The translations under genes and the position numbers were made by a program. From Prinia subflava (taxonomy: Eukaryota > Chordata > Aves > Passeriformes > Cisticolidae): a stretch of DNA of 64,000 bases. The stretch is taken from positions 18,699,193-18,763,192 of the forward strand of contig NC_086257.1 of the NCBI RefSeq assembly GCF_021018805.1, in the 5' to 3' direction. Positions 49,637 through 64,000 of this stretch are shown in pieces. Each line of letters opens with the position of its first letter. The first letter of the stretch is position 1. The notes beneath the pieces are model-generated. The model was not told the DNA's origin. It searched no databases and saw nothing but the letters and a program-made list of their open reading frames with translations.

Positions 49637-52600
49637 GTAAGTTTGGGGGGAAAAAAATGTTAAGATGGTTTTGTGTTTTGCGGTAAAGAGATTAAATGCA
49701 AAAGGGAGTTAGAAGCGGGCAGCTTGCAGGAGAGACTGTGAGGTGCAGGAATCAGAATGTTTTCTCACCTTTGGAAAAAGAGGGTCATTTCCAAACACTC
49801 AGAGGCTGAGCAGCGAGATGTGGATCTTCTGTCACCGAGCAGTGGATCGCTTCAGAACAGCGAGGCTTTGAGAGCAAACTGGGGGAATATAAATTGCACA
49901 TGAAATAATTTAGGCATGCAAGTGTGCTGCCAGGTATTACCATCTAAAAGGAATATAGGAATCATGGCTGCTGTGAAGTCCTTGGGGAGGCTCATAACCT
50001 TTTGGGAGCCCACTCCTCCTCCCCTGCAATGTATTAACCTTTTGACCACACCGCTGCTTAGATGTACATAAGGAAATGGCACATGCAGACAGATACAGAT
50101 GGGGAGCGGTGGGAACAAAACATCAGGGATGCAGGATGTTGTGTGAATTCTGTATCAAAACCTCATAGCCAAGAATAGATACAGAGCTAAAAAAAAAAAA
50201 AAAAAGGTATTTCTGATGTATTATGAATGTGCAGATGAGCAGCGATGGAAAAACATTTCATCGCTGTCTTACAAACTGCAGCTCCAGATTGTGACAACTT
50301 AAAAAGCAAAAATGAGCTTTTTGTACGAGTAGCACTGCTGGATTTAATGGTGCTGCTAATGGAGTAAGATTTTTCTTGGAGTAAGGGTGCCATAAACCAG
50401 CCCTCAGCCACCACTTCCTGTTTACTTGTGGTTTATTCTCTAGAGCAAACCTGGGTTTCTCTCACTGCAAATTTCTCCTTGTTACAGAAAAGAAAAAAAA
50501 ATTCTTGCTAAGTATTTTCCTTTTCATACCATTCATCCTCATGGAGGGTTTTCTTTTCTAGTCAATCATTTGACATGTAGAAGAATGAATTAATTAACTG
50601 TTCTTTGATTAGAGTGGTACTCTGCTCTACTCTGCTGAGAGGCAGATCTTCACTTAATATGTTCTTTTTCAGTAGGTCTAGACAACCCCTTCTAAAATTT
50701 CATTTAGACATCATTTGTAATTCATTTGAACAATTCTAGTCACTTAGTCAAGTTGCTTCCATACCTGCCTTTTTATTGAAAGTTATTTCATTGCTGCAAG
50801 CAAGGTATTTTGTTTTATGATTTTCCATATGGTTGGTCCCAAAGGAGAAAGGAGAAAACACAAAAGAGTTCCAAATTAAATTCTAATCAAATTTAACAAC
50901 AGCTGTAAGGGAAATGAAGATGTATTAGCTACTCTAGAACCTCATCCTCTTGGAAGAATGAAAAATGAAGCTGATCATCCAGAAATTTTTACTTTTTTAA
51001 GTTTTCACCTATGTACAAATGTGTAGTGGGTAGCTGGAGACAAAACTAGGCCAAAGCTCTCATTGAACTACAACATTGTAGCAATGAAAAGACTGTAAAT
51101 AAACAGACATTAAGCTGCACAACTAATAGCAAAACTAGCAAATGTTTCTGACATGTGGATCACACTAGAAATTACAAAAAAAAAAAAGTGTGTTCTAACA
51201 CCTTGACAGATTTTGAGGCTGGAAGGATCCATTTATTGACCTGTCGTATGAACTGTAACATAATACAGGCTGATGGACTTCACACAATTGATCTTCAAGA
51301 TTATAATTTGAATGGGAACAGCACATACTCTGGAAAAACATTTATTTTCAGCGTAAAGATTTAAGTGGTGGGGAATCTACTGTCACTTGCTCAAGATACT
51401 CCTGCAGTGATTCTCTAGACTGTTCAAAGTATTCTTAGCAGAAACGAAATATTTCTTTCATATGCACAAATAGTACATCAGAAACTACCTTAGAGTAATA
51501 TAATAAAGCAGGATAATATTTTTAGAATTCTCAGGCAAGCTGTATTGTAATGAAAAGGCTTAAAATTACATTTGTAACCATGAAGTGTGCAGCTAACTCA
51601 GGAGCTGCATAAAGCACACGAAAGAACCAGTCAAAAGTGCTTTCTTGTTCCCAACTCAGTTTTCCAGTTCACTTGCAGTGGATAAAAGTGGCTGTTGGAG
51701 GAGCTGGAGGAAAAACCCTCAAGGCATCAGCAGCCTCCTGCTGTATGCAGCACAAATGATCTTACAGTGCAAAAGTGTCCATTGCCTCTGGAGGAACCAG
51801 GATTTCACCTCCAGTCTTGTGGGAGGGGATTCTGATCAACTCTTAGAAAACATCTGGGTCACGTAACAGGAGGGCTGCTCTGCAGAGAAAATTTAAAATC
51901 TATTCACATGTATATCAGGAGTGTGTATATTACACATATATAACTCTATATTACAGCAGGCAAAATGTAGTCTTAACTCCTCTGCGGTAGTGTGGTCATC
52001 CATCTATTTTAGCATTTTCACAGAAAGTTCCTGGCAATGAGAGTTTTTACAGCCCAATTAACACAACAGGGAGTGACAGTCTCTAAGCCCAGAAACAATT
52101 CTCAGTAACACTGATGTGGACAAGGCTGCAGATAAGAAACTCCTCCCTTATACATGGAAAGGTAATAAGGTTCTTCAAGCAGCTGCAAAACGTGGAAGAA
52201 CCATTTTTACCCACACTGAGAATGGAAGCAAAAGACAAGGAGGTTTGTACTTGTCATTGAAAGAAATAGGTTAGCATGTGTCCTGATTTGGGCAGAAGAA
52301 TGATCAATATTTAAAGACACTGAACAGACTAGAGCTGGAGACAATCCTTTCTCCAGGAGAATGTCAGAAGCCAAGAAAAGACAGGAGGGAGGCTGAAAGG
52401 GGAAATTACACTGTGCTGGTAAATCAAGGTGGTGATAAACACAGGTCAGAACAGCAAAAGCATTGACTCCATCGTTAATTTATCATTTCCCTGTTCAGTG
52501 GAAATTACACACAATATCACCCACCACCCCTGCTTTATTTATGATAACCAAGCCAATACTCCCAGCACTTAAAACAACATTTCATGCTTTCCAGTTGCAT

Positions 52601-55600
52601 TCTCTGGAATCATTTCTATCCTGTTAACTCCATAAAGACACCAATTTCTTGGGTTAATTCCATTCTCATTTCTTGGCATAAAAAGTAGAAATTTCTGTGA
52701 AACTAATACCAAAATGAAATGCACTGATTGGGAAATATTTTCTGAACAAATAAAACAGAAATAGAGTGATCCTGCCTGAAAAGTACATAACTAAATGCTT
52801 GAATATTTATCTGGACTAATCAGCTAGGAAATACTGAATTTCAAAAGCTTATATATTTCAGACAGTATGACATTTACTTCCTCTCACAGAAATTATTCAG
52901 AATCATTAATTCAAACTGAAATACATCTACCATATATTTTTAATGCTGGATTAGGATTTCGAGGATCTTTTTATTATATCTTCTTGACAATACAAAGGCA
53001 AAAAAAATCCTCCTCAAGGACTCAGTAGATGAATCCACTTGTTTATAGCAAAGCCTACTTGTTTTATTTAGAACAGACTCAGCAGACCTTAGTGCAATGA
53101 ATCTCTGCCTGGCTGCTGCCAGTCTGGTTTACCTAAAGCCGTGCCTTACCTTGAATTTCTAACACTTTGACCAACAATTTTTTTTTCTCCCAAGTACTTT
53201 ATTTGTATTTATCCAGCAACAAAAGTTGATCCTTAATAATACTCAAAGGTTCACTGACAAGATTGTGTGCCTGCACCTTTCCCTTGCAGCTGTATTTACT
53301 CAAAACAAAGCTATTCAAATGAGCCTTAATCAAGACACATCGTTCTGCTCACTGCGTGAGCAAATGCACTCGGATCCCCGCAGCTGGGAATGCCAGCAGG
53401 AATTCTGCTGCATTCCCAGACAGGAATTCTGGCCAGTTCCCTGACAGGGCAGACTGGATCCATTGGGATGGGGCATTAATGTCACATTTAGCTGGTTTAA
53501 GATTCACCTGGGTCCCCTAAGTACTCGGAATGTCCTTCCTTCTGTGCCTGTTGAGCCATGGGTGGAAGGGGATGGAGGAGCTCCTGAGTTGTTACCTGAA
53601 AATTCCCAGGGAAAGATAATCTCTTTTTAAAACCAACTCTGTTACAATTAGGGGTGAAATACTGTTAAAAATACTGGAAATGGAATGGCTAGATGAGAAA
53701 ATAAAAGCTTTATCAATAGCTACTGAGTGCCAGGTGTTTTGCTTAAGGGAGGCCTGTCTCCTACATGCCATCCATCAGTGTTATTTAAAAACCATTTTGA
53801 CAGCTCAGCGTACCAGGTTATACTGAAGGAGTTTTCTCAGAAACTGAATGGGATATGTTCATGACCCAGGCAGCCTGTGAGGTATTTGTGATTCCCAGGA
53901 TGTCAGACTTGTTGGATTCTGCCAGGCTGCCCCGTGTAACTCAGTCAGAGCTAACAGCTCCTGGCTGTGTGTGAGTTAACAAAACACAGATGTTCTTAAA
54001 AAAACCTGAGCAATAGTACATGTTCTTTTAAATACTTGTACTCCACTTTCACTCCATCACCTCCCACAAAAAAATAGTGTCTAAAGTGCTTTCTGTATGG
54101 AGTGGCTGTGAGCTGGAGTTGATACAGTGCCTGAGACTTACCAATACCTCAGTGACTACACAGTGGAAAGAAATAACAAATTTCCAAAGGCCCCAACAAA
54201 ATAGCTTGAACACCCTGCCATGAGACACGAACTTTTATCTTTTCACTTGAAGCTGTGGATCCTGTAGAGATTGTGCTCCAAGCACTAAGGAAAAATTAGA
54301 ATGGGCAGATGCCAGAGGGAAGACAACCATTTCTTCAACCACGCCAACACAGAGCAGAGAACTCCCTTTGCCAGTCTGCAGCTGGGGGAACTTTCTGGCT
54401 GTTGGCACCAATCTGCACATGGAGCTCGTGGCAGTGAGTGGGCAAGGCCACAACTGCTGCAGTTCACACTGCAGAGGCTGCAAAGTCCTGAAACTTCTTA
54501 AAATAAATCCCTATATATTTTATCAGTGCAGCAATCTGAAGTGCAAGCGTCTTGAAAGATGTCTTGCTTTATCTGAAATATGAAATGTATTTAAAGAATA
54601 AATTTTTCGTGTAGAACTGGGAAGATAATGTGAGCTTTGTGGGAAATAAAGCTATTTCTGTAAGGAACCTTTTCCAACCTGGGTACTTTTGAACATACTC
54701 AGCTCTATAGCCATAGTTACTTGGAAAGCGTGGCTTTAACTTTGTGACTAATCTCCAATGGTACATTTAAGAATGAACTAGAGAAATCAATCAAAATCTG
54801 TTTTCACAAGAAGTTTAGATCATTTGTATATCAAAAAAGTAAAGAGCTTTTCTAAATAGGCAACTTATATGACTAATGCTTCAGCTAGATAAATGCAGGA
54901 TTAAACAGAATCATTTGGAAGGTCACAGAAAGAGACTGAAAAAAATTCCATTCTCCCTTCCTACCAGACCTATAATGGAAAAACATTTTGTGTTGTTATG
55001 AAAATTTGTAGGACTGTAACCTCTACATAATAAGAGTACTCTTGTCCCCAGAAAATCAATAGCTGTATCTTCACTAGAGGTGATCACTAAGGCTGAATTC
55101 TAAGTGCATTTTGAAAAAACAAGCTTTTATTTATATATGTACTTTTACATAAACCAGAAATATAAAAGGAGATCTATGATATCAATCCAAAACTACCAGC
55201 AAACAACAGAAATCATCTCCAAAACAATTCTAAAAATTCTTGTGTGTGTAGACCTTAATATTTTCTTATTAACTCCTCTGTCTTGAACATGAACTTTTAG
55301 TTTCATGCTGGAAGATGATACAGACCACAGAGTTAGCAAATTAACAGGAAATCAACATTTCATACCAATAATTATTGGTGTGTTGTCAGCTTGGTGTACA
55401 CCAAAGATCTTTTATTGGAATTCCAAGGTATTTGAAGAGTGAGTCTCACTAGACACAAGGTTCACTGTAAATACAGTCCCCTGTTTTCTGAGGTTCTCTG
55501 TGCCTTAGTTCCTCTCTTTATAAAAACACCTCAGGGACAGTACCAAGCCATCTGAGAGGGATCAATCATGTGGTTAAATTCACTGATGCCTGTCAAGTTC

Positions 55601-58600
55601 TTCACTTAGATCCTTTGATATAATCTGAAATAATATCTCGAAATAGTGGGACTTATTAGCTACTACAATATAGCAAGTTATTTAGTTTTTAAGGCACAGG
55701 GCAGGAAATACTAAATCCTGCACCATAAAAAATTATTCTGTACATCCACAGCTTTAGTCCAAGATGCATATACATTCCCACACTAAAAAAAAATCTATTG
55801 TTTCAGCACATCCAGAGGGTCACATGGGAAAATAACAGCTCAACCTGTTAAGAAACAGCTCACATCAGCACTTTCTGGTGTGACCCAGCTACTTCATCTT
55901 CGTGAGCTTCAGCCTGCTTTTCTGGCTGGCAGTAGTGAGCAAAGAGGTACTGAGAGAAAAACAAAAGGAAAGTTGGGATGAGACATTAGCTTGAGAACCT
56001 GCAGAGGGAATGTCTTTAACTCCATTACTCCCAGGTTTGCAGGCACTCACCAGTGAACTGCAAAGGCTTGCCTGTTTTCCACACATGCATGCAAGGAAAA
56101 TGAAAATCACATAAGATTTAGTGTCTTTTGAAAAATACATGAGAAGCCTCAAGCTGCATTGTACCTAGTAGGAAAATTACTGCAAAATTTCACCATGGCT
56201 GATAGATTTGTAGACAAATGGCCTGTATACACTGCCCTGTGGTCTCCTCCAAGTTCTTTTGGGACTCAGGCCCTTGGATCAAGAGAAGAAAGCCCTCACT
56301 GGTTTTCTGGTCTGTGGTTATGTTATAAATATGAGGGTTTGGTACCTTTAATTCTTCTGTTTTTACCAGTATCACCATAATGACTTAGAAAACATTGACA
56401 AATACTCCCTAAATACAGAGTTACTCCCTAAATACACAAGCTTCTCATTCATACACAGACAGAGAAGGGCAGGTGTGACGGTGGCCAGAGATTTCTGCCT
56501 TAAAATGCTGACAGGAGTCAGGAGTGAGAGGCAGAGGGGGAGCCCAGGTGTGGGTAGAGGCTGGGGTGCAATCACCAGGGTCACTGAGGTGCTGCAGAGA
56601 CAAGTGTTGTACCTGCTGCCCTTCTTACACTGTTTATCAGCAGAGTTATCTTAAACAATTCTCACTTATTTCTGGAACGTCATTGGGAACCAGGTCAGTA
56701 GTTTTATCTCCATCTTGTAAATGGTAAAAGCTACAGAAGGAAGTCACTTTCCAGTTCTACACAGCAGACTGGGAGGTAAAACACATCAGAACTTGTATAC
56801 CTAACTTTCAGTACCTAAATTAGCTCCCTAGGTGCCTTGGAAATCAGCAGGCTCCCTGTGAGAGCAGATGCAGACTAATTCCCCTTTCTGCATCAGTGAA
56901 GTGCCTGTTGCTGGGTTGTACAAGCAGCCACCACTGACTCCAGAGTCCCACTCAATAATGCTGCCTTTCTTCTTCAGTCAGCTCCTTCCCTCTTCCAAGA
57001 GCCAGTGCCTGAAGGAAACATGGCATTTGCAATTCCAGAAAGCCCATGCCATATGTGAATGAGGCTGATCTGGAGAAAACTCCAGCAGTCCCCCACGAGG
57101 AAACTATCTGTCTGACAAATTCATGCTTTTGGAACATAAACCTGTTTGTGGTCAGCAATTTAATCAAATGTACAAGTTATATTTTCCATTGCAAATCTTA
57201 ACTTTTGAAGATCTAAACAAATTGCTGCCTCCTCATTCTGATGCTCCATTGTACTGCAGTTGTACCATAAATCTTCCTGAAACACATTGTCTGTCTGCTT
57301 TAAAAGTGGTTCAAAAACACCAAGTCATGAGAGCAATCCCAAGCTGTGAGCAGAGAAAGCAGCATTTTCCCACCTCTCAGGTTTAGGAAGCAGTTATATT
57401 AAAATAGCCTCAAAGTGCTTTCAAGCTTCATTTTTCAAAATCTAGCTTCTTTGTAAAATAATAACTCATACATGGCTAACACCCTCCAGGCAGTAATCTT
57501 GAGCACAAAGCCTGAGAAATTAAGCTAAATGCTGTTACCCTACAGGTTTTATTTGCCTGGTGAAAGGTCAGGGAAAGGGCCTGGAAGCTGGACTGTAATA
57601 ATCTCTGCTAGGCTGCCATAATGGTCCCTGACAGGCTTTCACCCTGTGTTAGCTTGTTCCAAACAATTCCCAGGCAGGATCCAGAGGGTGGCAGAGGACA
57701 GTGACCACTCCAGTGGCAGTGGCACAAACCAAGGAATGAGACTCCAGTTCCTCAGTGCAGCCCAGGAGTCTGTGTTCAGAACACATCTTTCAGAAAGCCA
57801 AGCAATCCTGACAGAAACAAGAGGCAGACAAGTTGCTGCATTCCTCAGTGCATCCCCAGATAAACAGGATGCATCACTCACTTCAAATGCACAGGGTAGG
57901 GATGTTTTTAGCACTGTTACCTGCTTTGTCTGATTAGTTATTCCTAGTTGTATAACCCAGCACTAAATTCACGGTAGTGACAACTTTGGAAGAAGCTTTT
58001 CGTAGCTGAGAGAGAGAAAGTATTTTGCTTTAAAATCTCTAAACTGAAAATGTGCTCATGGAAATTATAGCATGCCCATTATGCAAAAATATGCAGAATT
58101 ATGTGAAAACAAGCAGTCAGCAGAGGGCAGGTAGACTGTGCTGATGTCTCTGGGTGATATCTGTGTTTTGCTGTCTTAGCCATTCTCATCAATTTCTTTT
58201 GTCAAAAAAATAAGTGATGCTGTCTGGAAAAAATCAGAGGCAGTCTAGTGCTCGTCGCAGATTTGTCACTAAGAATTTATTTGACATACCTTTTCCTCAG
58301 ACTAGGACACAGGGAGGGTTTATTCCCTACTTAATACTCATCTGGAAAACACTGATACTGTATGAACATTGGAGATTTAAAGACATGAATGTTTACAAAA
58401 AGTGTGTCTGTAACAGTCCATGTATACAGAGATTGTATGTCTCAAAATATCTGCTTTAGTTATACCAGCCAGCTAAAGACACTTATTGCTACTCATCAGC
58501 ATCAGCTTCTGCTTTCTGTGCCCAACTCCTGTTACCAACAGACAAGACTTTTTTAAGATTACCTCCTTGTGAGACTGAACCTGGCTCTTAATTAGATAAA

Positions 58601-61600
58601 ATCCTAAATTGTCTCCTAAAAACAAGCAAACAACAGAAACAGCTGTCCAAGGGGTCCAGTCTAATTTAACATTGTAGGGATCATTACTGCCCTCAAAGCT
58701 ATTCCTGCCTTCCCTCCTGATGGAAGTGCTTGGGATCTCTCAGTGGCAGCAGCATGAAGTAATGTAAGTACTCCAGCACAGAGCATGACATCAGATCTGT
58801 CACTGCAAGCCAGAAAATCCATCACATCGAGGCTTTGTTCCCCCAAATAGTCATTTAATACATATCATTGAGCTGCTTATTTAATATTTATGCAAATTCT
58901 TCAAGACATTATACTGGACCATGTATCAGAGACGATCTGTGCACAGGCAACTCATCTGAGAGGATGAGAGAAGTCCTAAATACAGAAAGGAACACTTGTG
59001 TATCTTCTTTGGTCATTAGTCCACCCTCAGTGCACTGCTGCTTTTGAGAGCTCCATGAGTGACATTTTGGGAAGCCTGCACCACTCTTGTTACTGTCTGG
59101 GCTGGCATACAGCACTCCAAATCCTAGGATTCAGAGTCCCTGATGGGGTCCTGAGGAGGGAGAGTCCAACACAAGGACAAAAGCAGATGTGCAGTCCTAA
59201 AACCAGGCTGGTCTTTGCAGATCAGAAGGAATTTGGATGGTTCCTTACGGGAGCAGGGCTGTGCAGCAGCACCACGGGCACAGAGCCTGTGGAGCAGGTG
59301 GGAGCTCCCAGATAAACTCAGGATTTTTCCACTGATCAGGAGCCTGTGGACCAGATGTGCAGTGTTACAGAGGACCAGAGAAATCAGAGAGAAGTCCTTT
59401 CCATTTACATTCTTCCCAATCCCCTTAACAAACACTATCAAACAACACCCTAACTGTGGTTTCTCAATTACAGTTTCCTTTCCAGCACGATTTCTAAATT
59501 AGAAGCCCAGTACAAACCCAACTGCCTTTCAAATTAGCCTGCTCAGCACAGCAATAAGCAAAATCTCAGATGCCACACTGTCAATCAACCTGGCCCTTAC
59601 ACAACTGTGAGCTCCACTCTTACATAAATGTCACAAATGCCATAATTAGTATCAGCTCATGCCATAGGATTGGATCAGAATCTCTGTTATTTGATCATTT
59701 GTTTTTGATCAAAACTCACTTTTGCAAAAGCAAAAAAAAAAGATAAAAGTAAAAAAATTCACTTTGATCAGGATTTATTTTGCATAATTTTGATTACGAG
59801 ACTTCATCTATGTTTGTGAATTCTAACAGTGGAATCTGACTTACACCTTACTGTACCAAGTAATTCCTAAAATAAGCATAAAATTAAAATCTCCTTAACT
59901 CTTGAAGTATTTTAAAAGTATTTGGGTTATAGACAGTGTTTGGCTAACACCTTCTCCCTTGCAGTTATTACACTGATATTATTATTCCTGTCATGTTCTG
60001 TCAGTTTAATTGGATAATAACTGCAGTCAGATTATTGCCTTGTAAGTGCGTACAAGCACCTAACAGTGTTTATGCAAAGATCCTCAAATGCCTTGCTGGT
60101 TAAATGGGAACATCATATTTTGAATGTGCAGCAAGGGCTGGTGAGTTGCTTCACAAGTGCAGATCACAGAGGAAGGAGCAGGACAGAGGGTGAATTAATG
60201 AGGATGCTGCTCTCTGGCCACTGATCACTGCTGCTAATGAGAGAAGTGAGAACTGGTGCTTTGCAGCACGAGGTCTGCTCCTGGCCATGGCTGTCCATGA
60301 TCCAGCTTCTTCTTTCTTGCCCTGTGCTTGTTGGATTCACAGAGCAGAGAGGAGAGAGGAGACTTGAGTACAGCCACTGCTACTTTGGGCTTTCCCCTCC
60401 ACAAATGGTGCCTGTTTTATATTTTACAGCACCACAGGTTTCCAGGCCGTGTGCCAGGGAAGGACAGGTAATTAGAGCTTTTTGCTTCCTGGTCTGGCAG
60501 AAATCACACAAAGCAGGTGAAGTGCAGTGACCTCAGTCCTGCTGCTGGGTAGAGGTCAGACCCAAATCAGCCAAAATTCTCAACCACTCCGTTGATTCAT
60601 GTAGCTTATTATTAATGTAAAAAACAGATTATACACATTTTCTTCATTGTAATGTCCTAGATTCTGAATTCCTGGGTAAAACCCATGACAGCACTTTGCC
60701 ATCATTTGTATTAAAGTTAAGCACAATCTGAGAGCAATAGCACTGAAAGCTCTCACAGAGGAGTTATCAAATGCTCACTTCATTTAATGCAGTGTAAGCT
60801 TGATTTGCATCAGTTTAATATTTTATATGTAGGGGAACACTTTCCAGAGGGTTCTCACAGAGAAACTGGGGGAGAACTATAATTTTAACTACAATATCAA
60901 TGTAAATACACTTTTTCTCTTATTTCAGGGAAAAGTTTCTCCTCCTACTGTACACTGAGGTAGATTTAGAAGAAGAAAAGGTTCAGTTGACCCTCTCTAA
61001 ACTTACGTTATCTCCACTTGTGCTCATTTTACTTCAAAGAAGTCTGAATTCTGGTGGAGAAACCTGAAAATGTAGACCAATCTTGAAGCACTGATGTAAA
61101 TTATTGGTTCTGACACCAATAAAGGCACGTTGTTTTCCCTCCAGGTTGCCTAATTTTCACATAGGTGAGAAGGATTAAAGACATAAGATTGCTCTTCTTG
61201 TGGGGACTTGATAACCTGTCTTCTCAGAGAGGTTTGATTCTCTCAGAACATGTGCAAAGGAAAAAAAAAACTCAGGCAATTTCAAGAAGCAGACAGTTTT
61301 GTAAAAGGTTTTTTGTCTTTTAGGTGAAATACTGTTAGGGGAACCAATGTTTCAGTATCCTTTTTGAGGATAAAGGTAGATTTCTGTTTTAATTCATAGC
61401 AAGCGTCTCCAGTGGTCAGTGCAAAATGAAACAGTCCTCATTCCTTGGTTTAAATCCTGACTAATTGCACTCAAATCATAACTCTGATTGTGAGTTCTGA
61501 GAACCAACTAGTGAAGAAAAAGTAAGAATTTCAGAGCCTCAAACATTACATGTAAGGACAATATTACATCTGTATATCTCAACCAACATCCCTGGAACAG

Positions 61601-64000
61601 GACAACACATGCTAGGGAGGTTCAATAAAAGAATATCTTCTAAGATATATTCTGCCAAATATCCATCAATGTCATTGGGTGGGCATTTCTCTCCCTCCAC
61701 AAGGCAGTCAGTGTATGACCCAAAGAAATTCCAGGTCTCTGAAGCACTTTGCAGTTCCTGGGGATTAAGAACATCCCCTGTACCACACCTGGCTCGTGTT
61801 TACTGTGGTAGCCCAGAAGTACTTTAATTTCAAATAATAGGCACTGAATCAACAGTTGGGGATGAACTATTTCGAGGACTTGTAAAATTTCTGACATCCC
61901 CTTAGAATGTGACGTTCACTTAAGAAGCTGAAGAAGGGAGAGAAAAAAAAGAAAGAAAAAAAAAAAAGAGTAAAATATTGAGAATTCGTGATTTCTTTTC
62001 CATGCAAATAATTACAGAATAAGCAGATGAAATGTGCTTGTAATCTCTTTTCTTGCCATATATTTCATTTATCTACATCAATACTGAAATGCTCAGTACA
62101 AATCAAGCATACATGAATGAAACACATCTGCAGTGTCAGGTGGTGTGTGAAATTGTACTGCTTGAAACAGTTCTGCTCTTAGGGAAGGGATCAGTGAACA
62201 ATTTACCACACTATTTTACATGGCTCTAGGATTCACTGTGTACATAAATAAGTCTTTTACACAAAGTGAGAAAAGTTGCATTCTGAAAAAAAAATGTAGG
62301 TCCTTGTCTCTTCCTTGGTTTTCTTCCTAGCAGTTGTGTCCCAGATGAAATAGTGCTGAGCAGATGTAAAGCCAGATTCTTATGGTATTTTGCATGCTGT
62401 GCCTGGGAACCTGCCACAAAACAAGCCTGGTTTATTTTTAGATACCCTTAACTTTATTTATTGATTTAGGAGGATATGAGAAATGGGCATAAGCAAAGAG
62501 AGTTTTGTGAAAATGGTATCTTTTATTAGATTAGCTGATACAGCTTGGAAAAAGCCAGTATGCTTTTGGGTACAAGCTGCTTTCTTCAGCAAAATCTAAC
62601 TCAATGCAGGCAATTTCAGTTTAATCTTATTATGTTGATAACAATGCTTTTATAATATAAGTGTGGAAATGAGTAAGAAAAGAGAATTTTGGAAGTTTTA
62701 TTTTATTATTTTGATATTTCAAACTACTATGCAAAGCCAAATGAAATGCGTTGGTCAGGATTATGGGGGGAAAGCACAAGATTTGTTCCAACCCTGCCCA
62801 TGCTCCTCTCCTCACAGAGCTGGGTGTGGCTGTTGCTGCTAATGGTGGCTCTTGGAGAAGCAATAGTTACTCTAAAATTTCCATACAACAGCAAAGATTC
62901 TGTTGCCAGTATGTTTTTTACTAAACACATAAAATAACACTGAAATACCATTGCCTTGCAGGGTCTTGCTCCTCTCACAGATCCTGTTTGGAGGTGACTG
63001 TGGGATCAGGAGATGCCCAGGTCTGGTTTGCTGGGGTGACTGTGCCAGACTGAGAAACAAAGGGCAGTGAGCAAAAGGCCATCACTGCTGAGAGATCAAA
63101 TAGGGACAGAAAACCTCCACTTAAAATGAGGAGAAGGAAAAGGAGCCAAGCAAGAATAGAGAGAAATTGCTGAGGTCAGTAGGGAAAGGTCAGGAGAGGA
63201 ATAAAGGCAGATTGCCTGAAAGCTAAGAGGTGTAAAAGAAGACTTATAAATTGATGAGAGAAGAGTGATAAAGTAGATACCAGATAGCAATCCCATTAAT
63301 AAGTGGAGACCAGGCTCCATGGTGATTCCTGGCAGTGCCACTAATAGCTGACAATTAGATTTTTCCACAGCAAAACATTACTGAACATCTAAGCAAAAAT
63401 AGACAATTTTTTTATAAGTCAGCAGAAAAACAAGGCGGCAGTGTCTGTCAAAATTATCCTAATTAACTTACATCTAACTAGATGGGAAAGTCCAAAGGAT
63501 CAGGTATTTATTAGACAAACTACAGCAGGCAATTTAAGTGCAGCACTGATTATTGCACCAGCACGATGTTTTTATTCATCTTCATCAAGCCCAAGACTTT
63601 GCTGTCTTATATTTCTTTGTTTCTCTGCTGCTAGAAAACTCCTTCCTGAAAGCAGGACCAGGAAAGTGGCATTTAGGCTGAGAAAGACAAGAAGCTTTGC
63701 AACCTGTCTCAGAAAGCTCATCCTAAGCACACAAGGCTGCAGAAAAAAAAACAACAAACCATGATGCAGGTGAAAGAAAGGATCCAAGGGAGCATCAAAG
63801 CTGACAATTTTAGAGAGGAATGTGTCACTGTGTACAGAGGGTGACACTGTTCTCTATTTCCTTTCCATCCTGTCCAGGCTTCAGCCTGGAATCAAAGTTC
63901 ATTAATAGAAAATATTTCCATTCACTATTCATTAAGTTGGAAATGAATAGGGAGAAAAGTTCTGGCTGGTTTTGTTTCTGTCTCTGGTTTTAGCGAGCTG
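49637..64000 (+). other. Putative intronic or gene-flanking DNA, no exon recognised
   Basis: About 14 kb of AT-rich sequence. It includes an A17 run at 50189-50205, an A-rich purine stretch at about 61936-61972, and GC-richer patches at 53.35-53.58, 54.35-54.48 and 60.15-60.55 kb with open frames lacking recognisable domains. I found no exon with both splice signals and protein similarity, and no transposon I could name, though decayed ones probably remain. Confidence 0.4.

Noticed and set aside
53226..53444. 72-codon open frame in a GC-richer patch
   Set aside because: No domain and no splice signals in keeping with an exon. Similar chance frames occur throughout the window.

Overview
This window is vertebrate nuclear DNA, most likely from a bird and probably a passerine. 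It is AT-rich, carries intron-style splice signals and one strong CpG island, and has no dense coding. Its recognisable transposon remnants are almost all CR1-type LINE pieces, both young 3'-end fragments and very old reverse-transcriptase relics. The low overall repeat load fits a bird better than a turtle or crocodile. No bacterial, plasmid or phage content is seen.

Layout. 1-31.7 kb is a gene-poor stretch. It holds a 32-A tract preceded by AATAAA (about 1 kb), a 21-bp minisatellite (3.9 kb), a GATA/GACA microsatellite (16.0 kb), a degenerate 21-bp repeat (18.0 kb), and CR1 relics at 0.45, 23.6-24.5, 25.8-26.5 and 27.3 kb. A CpG island spans 31.8-33.0 kb. It contains the one protein-coding element I can support: a very short first coding exon on the + strand (32786-32806, seven codons, MYQGHMQ) followed directly by a good splice donor. 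The gene therefore runs rightward, and most or all of the remaining window is probably its first intron. About 1 kb into that intron lies a 40-bp, roughly 31-copy minisatellite (33.77-35.01 kb) with higher-order variant structure. At 49.44-49.64 kb a GC-enriched island in AT-rich sequence ends in a near-consensus donor just after another possible seven-codon start (MLPKYCK). This could be an alternative first exon of the same gene. Two more CR1 relics lie at 42.85-44.1 kb (old) and 44.16-44.5 kb (young).

I could not identify the gene from seven residues, so no symbol is given. Large introns, a CpG-island promoter and long flanking gene-poor DNA are typical of developmental or neural regulators, but that is inference. 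No tRNA, rRNA, CRISPR array or complete intact gene was recognised. I found no clear undescribed biological system. The best candidates for a second look are the paired short first exons, the intronic 40-bp VNTR, and the ancient CR1 reverse-transcriptase relics that are still readable.
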